Origin: Saccoglossus kowalevskii
Lineage: Eukaryota; Hemichordata; Enteropneusta; Harrimaniidae
Direction: 5' to 3'
DNA length: 36,722 nt
NCBI RefSeq assembly: GCF_000003605.2
Contig: NW_003138326.1
Location: 70,729 to 107,450 of the forward strand
Shown: positions 32,801 to 36,722 of the stretch, in pieces
How the letters are laid out: the number at the start of each line of letters is the position of its first letter
How positions within the stretch are numbered: the first letter of the stretch is position 1
The notes under the pieces: model-generated
Database searches by the model: none
What the model was told of the DNA's origin: nothing
Seen by the model: only the letters and a program-made list of their open reading frames with translations
Made by a program: the position numbers and the translations under genes

Positions 32801-35737
32801 AACATACAGGCAGTTGTTATGCGACGTTGTGGCAATTAAAGTGAAAACCTATGAAATGTCCAAGACGAGATCCCAGTCGGCTGAAGACTACCTCAAAGCC
32901 TTTCTTGAAGCTGAAGTAAAGTCATTCTGGCCGCAAGGTTGGATACAGACAAGGTAGACATCTTAACTGCAAAACCTTCAAAACAATGAGTTATTGTAGT
33001 CACTGGATGCAATGTATCAGTAACCAGATACTAATATCAAGTAACACTGATATCAAGCCATGTTAATATACAAATTAAGCAGATATGATGTCATGTTGTA
33101 TGGCAGCCATGTTAATATGCAAATTAAGCAGATATGATGTCATGTTGTATGGCAGCCATGTTATTATGCAAATTGAGCAGATATGATGTCATGTTGTATG
33201 GCAGCCATTTTAATATGCAAATTAAGCAGATATGATGTTGTATTTTCTTGGAATACAGTAAGTTAGAAAAAAAACTCTTCAAGAACGTAGAACTGCATTT
33301 TCTGTTCTTAAAACACTTAAGATGGGAAGTTGTCATTATTACATAATTAGTTGACACAGCAGCACAGCTGATCATATATCTGATTATCTATCTGATTATC
33401 TATCATCAGGCGGCATCAACTTTCCATTTTCAACTTTCAATTAACACAGCAAGTCTGCTTGCTTTGATACTTGGTATATATCTACCTTTGTAATGATAGC
33501 TTCATAACTAATTTTGATGAATTTTTTTTGAAATTTTTGGTAAAAAGTGCCTGATTGCCTTAATATATAAACAATTTGGATAGACCTTAGTCAGATTTGT
33601 TTATTTTGTGACAATGCCTTCAATTCTCTAATGCTACAAATGGCTTCAACTTCTTCTTGGAAATGGTTAGCCGAATTGGATATGATATTTTATATGCGGT
33701 CACCTTGGGTGGACCTCCATCAGTTTTGAGCATTTTGTGACCATATGTTGTATTGCCTAATTTTAGTGAATATTTTTATCATTTTTGGTGAAAAATTTCA
33801 TTTTCATCTATACATAATAGCTATATCAGCTGACAATAACTCTACTCTCTTATTTCTCTTATAGAATGCTTTTCAAAGAGAGTCGTGCTGCCCATGCCCC
33901 CATAACGTTGAGCATTCCTAAAGTTTCTCGACCGCCTGGGCGCCCTCCCAAAAAAGTGGTCACCGTAGTCAAGAAACCCGGAGATGCAACCTCAGATACG
34001 AGCAATCCTATTCCCGAATCCAATGCCTTCACAATATTAGATTACGCTGACAATAAATCGTTGAATACAAATGAAGAGTCGCAAGAAAGTGACGATGGAG
34101 CTGCCAAGAGGTTTGAAAATTTATTGTCGACTGCAACCACAACTATGAACACTACCACACATGTAAATGCTGGTGTTTTCGGCATTGCTGGTGGAATCGG
34201 TTTAGATAGTGTTAAAAAGGAGAAACCTGTTCCTACACTGCTAAAGAAAGAATTTGCCTGTAAAAAGGAGAGCAGCAATCCAAGTGTTGCTCGAAAACTA
34301 ACGAGTCCTACATTTCACCAAGATTCAAGTTTCCAAGCAATGTTTGAGAAAGTCATTGGCGGGTCAAGTTCTTTCTCATCTTCAGCCATTCTTTCTGCAG
34401 CAGCTGATTCAGTTAGTGGCGGCAAAACTGACGTTAATAGAGAGAAGATTTCATTTATGTCATCGTTCTCCTCAAAACAAAATCCGCAAGTGCGCATTTC
34501 TCCAATACCAATCTCTACAAATCATAACAGAGAAGCCTTAATGAAAGCATTGACAACTCAGGCTACTATGAAGTCACCTCAGGAACCAAGCATCCCAGTG
34601 CCAAGATATTCTCCTGTTAACTCCCATAATGTGAACACATCAGCACAATCAAATTCATCTCAAGGGGAAATGAAGAGTGCATCAGTCAGGATTCCCGCCA
34701 AATTGATATCTCCATCGGCTGCCAGCAGAACTCTGTTCACAACGTCTTCAACTTGTCTCGTCTCCTCCTACTCATCAGCTATTACTAATGCAGTAAACAG
34801 CAGCATCATGACATCTGCTCAACAAATAAAGAAGTCACCAATTACATCAATTATGCCGATGATTAAAAAGGAACTGAAGAACAATACTGTGTGTATGCCT
34901 ATGACGATGACCACGAAAACTCACTCTCAGGTGTCGCCGAGACATGTATATTCTATGATGGAGAAACAAAACAATACATATCCTGGAATGCAGTCGGTAT
35001 CTACAGTTAAACATTCGGTGCCCACAGCAGCTGTCTTCAGTGGGAATGTTACAAAGCCATCAAAACAGACAATGGCCAGTATGAAGCTCTCTGCAGCTAG
35101 TTTGAAACAAACAATGCCAGGCATGGTACAGACAGTGGCCAGTATGAAACGGGCAATGCCAAGTATGATTCAGACTGTGTCAAGTGCGAAACAGACAATG
35201 CCAAGTGCAAAACAGACAATGCCAAGTGCAAAACAGACAATGCCAACTGTAAAACAGACAATGCCAAGTGCAAAACACAATGTTTCTACTGTGAAACAAA
35301 CAATGTCTAGTACGACACGCACCGTACCTAATGTGAAACAAACAATGGCCAACATGTTGGCATCTCGGCGATCTCCACCTTCGTCTGTTGCACCCAATTA
35401 CAATGAGGGGCTAGTTAGTAGGAATCTACCGCCAAGACTGCTGCAGACGTCTCCGGTATCTCAGGGCTCATTGCCTACCACCCAGTCCTTGCAGGGACTG
35501 CACTCAACTTCAGCCAGTGGACTCTTAGGAGGTGCCAGCGTAGCAATGTCACCTGGTGCCAATATAGCTGCTGGTTACCAGAGTATCACTCTTGTTGATC
35601 TGACAAGAGATCCAAACGGTCTACCGAAGCACCATCCAAACTTCTTATCAAGAGACGCCATTATTACAGGACCAGCCCCAGGTACATACACTCATGGCCA
35701 AGGTAAAATGCATAGTTCAATATCACCTTCCCCCTGA
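14665..35737 (+). CDS. UBN1/UBN2: Ubinuclein (UBN1/UBN2 orthologue), HIRA histone-chaperone subunit
   Basis: Twelve exons join in frame: 14665-14829, 17843-17950, 22367-22474, 25774-25920, 26578-26678, 27740-28040, 28344-28408, 28833-29002, 29944-30022, 32184-32301, 32814-32953, 33865-35737. They give 1124 residues, close to human UBN1. The start is the second ATG (GCCATGG context, MAEPRR as in UBN2) rather than the in-frame ATG at 14653. Residues 34-55 are the NHRD, which in vertebrates binds HIRA. Residues about 80-153 are the Hpc2-related domain, which confers H3.3 preference. Residues about 285-510 are the middle UBN_AB domain. The rest is a Ser/Thr/Met-rich disordered tail ending in [10 protein letters not shown], shared with UBN1. 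The protein works in the nucleus, placing H3.3 on chromatin outside replication. The intron 10 boundaries and the C-terminal end have alternatives. Confidence 0.96.
14830..17842 (+). other. Ubinuclein intron 1 (3.0 kb)
   Basis: No gene is seen. It has AT and ATA microsatellites near 15460-15485 and 15585-15605, and a 26-bp minisatellite at about 17110-17665. Small open frames have no recognisable content. The acceptor TTATTGTGGTAG precedes exon 2. Confidence 0.8.
17110..17665 (+). repeat. Minisatellite, about 26-bp unit
   Basis: The unit is GGGCACTACATGTAAATCAG followed by AAGTTA, repeated about 16 times from 17230. Two versions (ATGTAAATCAG and ATTTAAATTAG) partly alternate, a sign of higher-order duplication. 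Divergent copies with GGGGGACC spread leftward to about 17110, the older edge of the array. Confidence 0.9.
17843..17950 (+). CDS. UBN1/UBN2: Ubinuclein exon 2: start of the Hpc2-related region
   Basis: It encodes residues 56-91 ([20 protein letters not shown]), matching the vertebrate helix that ends ARKFEEKYG. Phase 0 on both sides; donor TAT|GTAAGT. Confidence 0.92.
18480..18830 (+). repeat. About 145-bp tandem repeat, 2.3 diverged copies
   Basis: CATTGTCCT(G/A)GA, CTATGTAC(T/C)AAGGTTCATTAAAAT and TAATTATTATG blocks recur in the same order about 145 bases apart. The third copy is partial. Confidence 0.75.
19205..20240 (+). repeat. Minisatellite, 43-bp unit, about 24 copies
   Basis: Each unit reads GGCGTTCAGTCATTGGTTCC, a variable dinucleotide, then GGATGCAACTCTGTGGACCG. 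Copies differ by a few substitutions. The first junction is one base short. Since 43 is not a multiple of 3, each frame cycles through all three readings of the unit, and none contains a stop. Open frames of up to 258 codons therefore appear in every forward frame. They are products of the repeat, not evidence of a gene. Confidence 0.97.
21341..21444 (+). repeat. Perfect 52-bp tandem duplication
   Basis: CAATTTTGTTGTTATAATGT begins at 21341 and again at 21393, and the two 52-bp copies are identical. A short CAATA remnant follows. Identity implies a recent duplication or a polymorphic locus. Confidence 0.9.
21524..21707. mobile_element. MITE copy of the 3899-4101 family, opposite orientation
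   Basis: The left end CTGTAGAATACTTCATTT and a right end ending TTTTGCAG form diverged inverted repeats. Read on the - strand, the interior matches the 3899 copy, including the TTTTGGGTGTTTTGT block and TTTTAGCTAGAATT. TA flanks the left side and the right flank has drifted. It is older than the 3899 copy. Confidence 0.65.
22367..22474 (+). CDS. UBN1/UBN2: Ubinuclein exon 3: Hpc2-related domain core
   Basis: It encodes residues 92-127. A basic KKKRKRDR leads into [20 protein letters not shown], the signature of the domain (GYDESDxFIDN is shared by UBN1, UBN2 and yeast Hpc2). The basic run may also serve as a nuclear localisation signal. Phase 0 both sides. Confidence 0.97.
23035..23105 (+). 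repeat. Short tandem repeat of GAAATATGATTACCCCT, about 4 copies
   Basis: The unit is about 19 bp and is interrupted at its right end by the terminal repeat of the neighbouring element. The element therefore landed in, or next to, an existing array. Confidence 0.8.
23106..25687. mobile_element. 2.58-kb DNA-transposon-like element with 29-bp perfect TIRs and long subterminal arms
   Basis: The left end starts CAGTACAGTTCTCGCGGAAG and the right end is its exact reverse complement over 29 bases. TA flanks both ends (23104-23105 and 25688-25689), as for Tc1/mariner-type insertion. Beyond the perfect repeats, about 190-bp arms (to about 23292, and from about 25486) are filled with degenerate GCTTCA/GGCATCA/GCATCATTATGGC motifs in opposite orientations, like a foldback element. 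No transposase motif is seen. The centre has a 143-codon open frame (24717-25148) of unknown type and a CpG-richer stretch near 24400-25030. Most likely non-autonomous. Confidence 0.85.
24717..25148 (+). CDS. Unrecognised open frame inside the transposon-like element
   Basis: 143 codons without similarity I can name, rich in aromatic residues, with a Gly/Arg/Gln stretch ([17 protein letters not shown]). It ends just after AAG|GTAATA, a good donor shape, so the frame might be part of an exon. A second frame starts at 24976 in a strong context (CAAAATGGC) and gives 31 Arg-rich residues. Neither is supported by homology. It may be chance or a captured first exon. Confidence 0.15.
   Translation: MNTFFLKPNKLFLHVKCYSIFYQACGSFYSKIFFCENTFKVRIDQGHVTDCDLILKIGCKILPDRGHHNHPIIVGNVRTCFGTLYQNGRRQRQAAFACFACISSPGMGSDLAKTKRNIEKYHQNEESEYVLLPANKMNENKVI
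25774..25920 (+). CDS. UBN1/UBN2: Ubinuclein exon 4: end of the Hpc2-related domain
   Basis: It encodes residues 128-176. [20 protein letters not shown] is almost identical to vertebrate ubinucleins. An acidic SSSEDSDND stretch and a KKKK run follow. Phase 0 both sides; acceptor CACCCTCAG. Confidence 0.97.
25921..26577 (+). other. Ubinuclein intron 4 (657 bp)
   Basis: AT-rich intron; no feature beyond splice sites. Confidence 0.8.
26578..26678 (+). CDS. UBN1/UBN2: Ubinuclein exon 5: basic linker
   Basis: It encodes residues 177-209 and most of a Gly codon. It is dominated by Lys/Arg ([17 protein letters not shown]), as is the same interval of UBN1. The donor ATGG|GTATGG gives the phase required by exon 6. 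Confidence 0.88.
26679..27739 (+). other. Ubinuclein intron 5 (1.06 kb)
   Basis: More than half is a 61-bp minisatellite (26983-27590). The rest is AT-rich. Confidence 0.85.
26983..27590 (+). repeat. Minisatellite, 61-bp unit, about 10 copies
   Basis: The unit runs TGGCATGGCTTCATTTTACT, GTGCCTGTTT(C/T)AAGGGTGCCC, then a (T/G)(A/G)TTCTC(A/G)GCATACAT tail. Two subtypes (CTGTTCTCAGC and CTATTCTCGGC) alternate in places. Because 61 leaves remainder 1 on division by 3 and no reading contains a stop, long open frames appear in all forward frames. Confidence 0.97.
27740..28040 (+). CDS. UBN1/UBN2: Ubinuclein exon 6: disordered linker into middle domain
   Basis: It encodes residues 210-310. [14 protein letters not shown] matches the VKEMLKKFQKEKE-type helix of UBN1. 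A Ser/Asn/Asp-rich stretch follows, then [20 protein letters not shown] opens the UBN_AB domain (LPEGL...LEKRI in vertebrates). The linker is clearly shorter than in UBN1 and UBN2. Confidence 0.92.
28041..28343 (+). other. Ubinuclein intron 6 (303 bp)
   Basis: Short intron with GTGAGA start and TCTCTCAACAG end. An open frame continuing from exon 6 past 28040 is intron read-through, not protein. Confidence 0.85.
28344..28408 (+). CDS. UBN1/UBN2: Ubinuclein exon 7: middle domain
   Basis: It encodes residues 311-331: [14 protein letters not shown] aligns with the KFFTQDINxILLDIE block of UBN1/UBN2. It ends in a split Gln codon, donor CA|GTATGT. Confidence 0.93.
28409..28832 (+). other. Ubinuclein intron 7 (424 bp)
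   Basis: AT-rich intron, acceptor TTTCTCGTTGCAG. Nothing else is seen. Confidence 0.8.
28833..29002 (+). CDS. UBN1/UBN2: Ubinuclein exon 8: middle domain core
   Basis: It encodes residues 332-388. [20 protein letters not shown] and [10 protein letters not shown] are near-exact matches to vertebrate ubinucleins. The donor AAG|GTATTT gives phase 1. Confidence 0.96.
29003..29943 (+). other. Ubinuclein intron 8 (941 bp)
   Basis: AT-rich intron with a pyrimidine-rich acceptor. No repeat or gene is recognised. Confidence 0.8.
29944..30022 (+). CDS. UBN1/UBN2: Ubinuclein exon 9: middle domain helix
   Basis: It encodes residues 389-414: [20 protein letters not shown] aligns with the MPEQMAKYQDECQAxxQAK helix. 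Donor AA|GTAAGT. Confidence 0.94.
30361..30945 (+). repeat. Hairpin-headed dispersed repeat with internal about 155-bp units
   Basis: It opens with AGCTCCGCT (30363) paired with AGCGGAGCT (30385-30393) across a short loop. A GTCCGTTGGCATCCGTCGTTCG-like stretch follows. Then comes a unit containing TTGAAAAC(C)(T/G)CAAG, TTGCTTTGATA, GGACCTCTCTCAGATTTGTTCA and TTCTCTAATTTT, repeated about three times (from 30450, 30604 and 30761) with decay. It resembles a widespread repeat I remember from molluscan genomes, which I could not verify. A related headless copy lies at 33420-33800. Confidence 0.6.
31780..32106 (+). repeat. Minisatellite, 27-bp unit, 12 copies
   Basis: The unit is TTACACCTGGAATGAGTCAA then TGTTGGG. 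It is very uniform, with AAGCTGGG or ATGCTGGG variants in the middle copies. Because 27 is a multiple of 3, each frame spells a fixed nonapeptide: YTWNESMLG and MSQCWVTPG on +, and THSRCNPTL on -. The uniformity implies a young or concertedly evolving array. Confidence 0.97.
32184..32301 (+). CDS. UBN1/UBN2: Ubinuclein exon 10: acidic patch and RKKFHW block
   Basis: It encodes residues 415-454. [20 protein letters not shown], then WTDKIR, aligns with the SDEEEDEEKGGRR...GPRKKFxWxDxIR block of UBN1 and UBN2. The donor is taken as CCA|GTATTA (32302). A GC donor four bases earlier (AG|GCCAGT) fits equally well with a shifted acceptor, which would exchange Pro for Gln at the junction. Confidence 0.9.
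32302..32813 (+). other. Ubinuclein intron 10 (512 bp) with ambiguous ends
   Basis: It can be read as GT-AG (32302-32813) or GC-AG (32298-32809). Both ends shift by the same four bases, so both keep the frame. Nothing else is recognised inside. Confidence 0.75.
32814..32953 (+). CDS. UBN1/UBN2: Ubinuclein exon 11: end of middle domain
   Basis: It encodes residues 455-500. [35 protein letters not shown] and PQGWIQTR match vertebrate ubinucleins ([20 protein letters not shown] in UBN2). Donor ACAAG|GTAGAC. Confidence 0.96.
33059..33240 (+). repeat. 49-bp tandem repeat, about 3.7 copies
   Basis: The unit CATGTTAATATGCAAATTAA, then GCAGATATGATGTCATG, recurs at 33059, 33108, 33157 and 33206. Most copies contain ATGCAAAT, the POU-factor octamer, which may be incidental in AT-rich DNA. 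Confidence 0.9.
33420..33800 (+). repeat. Decayed relative of the 30361-30945 repeat
   Basis: GCAAGTCTGCTTGCTTTGAT, TACTTGGTATATAT, AGTCAGATTTGTTTATTTTG and GGTGGACCT blocks occur in the same order as in intron 9. The hairpin head is absent. Confidence 0.6.
33865..35737 (+). CDS. UBN1/UBN2: Ubinuclein exon 12: long disordered C-terminal tail
   Basis: It encodes residues 501-1124 and a TGA stop. [13 protein letters not shown] closes the conserved middle region. RPPGRPPKK at 523-531 resembles an AT-hook. Two hydrophobic-Lys-Lys-Glu sumoylation-type sites occur (SVKKEK, MIKKEL). Residues 901-998 are 14 heptapeptides of KQTMPSA type. ITLVDLT at 1075-1081 resembles a SUMO-interacting core, and [10 protein letters not shown] at 1098-1107 is the conserved UBN1 C-terminal motif. 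The final 10 or so residues ([10 protein letters not shown]) differ from UBN1 and follow a potential donor site. The long frames on the other strand are shadows. Confidence 0.95.
35063..35356 (+). repeat. Coding 21-bp repeat in ubinuclein: 14 heptapeptides
   Basis: KQTMPSA-type heptads run without interruption for 98 residues. The central four ([28 protein letters not shown]) are nearly identical in DNA as well, while outer ones (KLSAASL, VQTVASM, TRTVPNV) have diverged. Confidence 0.93.
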
Positions 35738-36460
35738 GTTTGAACTATCATTTATAACTAGTTGGGTCTCCACAATTGTACTTTTACTGAAGCCAGCATT
35801 TCCTTGAAAATAACTCATTGTCTATTTTTGAAATTAAATTTTGATCAAATGTAAGAACATTGTTTTATTTGGTTGTATATGGAAACTCTGCTTCTCTGTA
35901 ATAGTACTGTCATTTCCCAGTCCCGTGGGTTGGTCCAATACTGTTGGGGATGGTATATCAAGGTATGCAATATTCATACTCAGTTGGGACAGATTTGATC
36001 TCATGCTCATTATGCGAAAAAATCACGTTTCTAGAAGGTTTTTTAAGCCAATAATTCAATGCAGAAATTTTGTATACTACCATTATCAGTAGTCATTTCT
36101 GCATTTCATTTCAATATGTATGATATAGTGACATTACACAGTGCAATGTCAGAACAAATCAGTCTTATGAAGGAAATGAGATCACTGTCAGTTGTGACGA
36201 TTGCATACATCTTGTCATGTAATTAAGTTCATGTATGCATGTTTCTATAGTTACGTACATGTTTCTACATTGTATTTCATGCATGGGCAAGCTATCCATG
36301 GTTGCAAATGTCGCTGTATTGGGTTGTAGCTGTGTTAGTTATTATGTGGGAGTAGTGTTATAGCATCATCACTTTTCGGTGGTTGGTACACACACTATAT
36401 ACACAAATGAACAAAGTGTACTTTATAATGCAATATATAAAAGGAGATGACTCATAGTGG
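35738..36460 (+). other. 3' flank of ubinuclein
   Basis: No further gene is recognised. ATTAAA at 35833 is a possible polyadenylation signal. A continuing C-terminal exon was looked for here and not found. Confidence 0.6.
35833..35838 (+). terminator. Candidate polyadenylation signal ATTAAA for ubinuclein
   Basis: ATTAAA lies about 95 bases after the stop and is followed by a T-rich GTTTTATTTGGTTG stretch 20 to 30 bases later, a typical downstream element. Confidence 0.4.
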
Positions 36461-36722
36461 CACATCGCAGTTACTGGTTTATAGGGGAGGTAAACCATGC
36501 TGGCACAGTGCAGTTACTGGTTTATGGTAGAGGTAAACCATGCTGGCACAGTACAGTACTGGTTTATGGTAGAGGTAAACCATGCTGGCCCAGTGCAGTT
36601 ACAGGTCTATAGTGGAGGTAAACCATGCTGGCACAGTGCAGTACTGGTTTATGGTAGAGGTAAACCATGCTGGCACAGTACAGTACTGGTTTATGGTAGA
36701 GGTAAACCATGCTGGCACAGTA
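36455..36722 (+). repeat. Minisatellite, 42/43-bp unit, at least 6 copies, runs off the window
   Basis: The unit ACTGGTTTATGGTAGAGGTA then AACCATGCTGGCACAGT alternates between endings GCAGTTA (43 bp) and ACAGTA (42 bp). Each unit carries an imperfect palindrome (CTGGTTTA and TAAACCATG). The array end is not visible. Confidence 0.93.

Larger units (their letters stand above)
32954..33864 (+). other. Ubinuclein intron 11 (911 bp)
   Basis: It holds a 49-bp tandem repeat (33059-33240) and a decayed copy of the 30361 repeat (33420-33800). Confidence 0.85.

Noticed and set aside
34042-35397. Minus-strand open frames in ubinuclein exon 12, including a Cys/Phe-rich repeat
   Set aside because: Antisense shadows of the coding exon; the repeat mirrors the KQTMPSA heptads.

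Overview
The window looks like nuclear DNA of an invertebrate animal. It is AT-rich, genes have many GT-AG introns of 0.3 to 4.4 kb, polyadenylation signals are AATAAA or ATTAAA, and introns carry short inverted-repeat transposons, retrotransposon debris and many minisatellites. Both genes match their vertebrate homologues domain by domain, so this is a bilaterian or close to it. A spiralian (mollusc, brachiopod or annelid) is my best guess from the style of one hairpin-headed repeat, but I could not test this and an invertebrate deuterostome remains possible.

Two protein-coding genes lie head to tail on the + strand. The first (coding exons 1862-11272) is GCNA, the germ-cell nuclear acidic peptidase: an acidic disordered N-terminus with SUMO-interacting motifs, a SprT-like zinc metalloprotease domain with HELCH, a zinc ribbon and an HMG-box-like tail. 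The N-terminal coding exon is not certain; a tiny exon at 91-108 fits in frame. The second (14665-35737) is a complete ubinuclein (UBN1/UBN2 type, 12 coding exons, 1124 residues), a subunit of the HIRA histone H3.3 chaperone complex. It has the N-terminal HIRA-binding stretch, the Hpc2-related domain, the middle UBN_AB domain and a long Ser/Thr-rich tail that contains a heptapeptide repeat.

Layout: 1-1861 is flank or first intron with a dead non-LTR retrotransposon (about 640-1430). 1862-11272 is GCNA, with small inverted-repeat elements and a 30-bp minisatellite in its introns. 11273-14540 is intergenic, with a polyadenylation signal at the left and an isolated TATA-like site near 13265. 14547-14586 is a probable NRF1/YY1-type TATA-less promoter for ubinuclein. 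14830-33864 holds the ubinuclein introns, several carrying their own tandem-repeat family (26, 43, 61, 27 and 49 bp units). One intron holds a 2.58-kb transposon-like element with 29-bp perfect terminal inverted repeats. 35738-36722 is 3' flank ending inside another tandem array that runs off the window.

No operon, CRISPR, rRNA or confident tRNA was seen. The two genes share a theme (chromatin and genome maintenance), but nothing in the sequence shows shared regulation. The points most worth checking are the transposon-like element, the arrays whose three forward frames are all open, the ambiguous ubinuclein intron 10 splice sites, and a possible alternative C-terminal end of ubinuclein.
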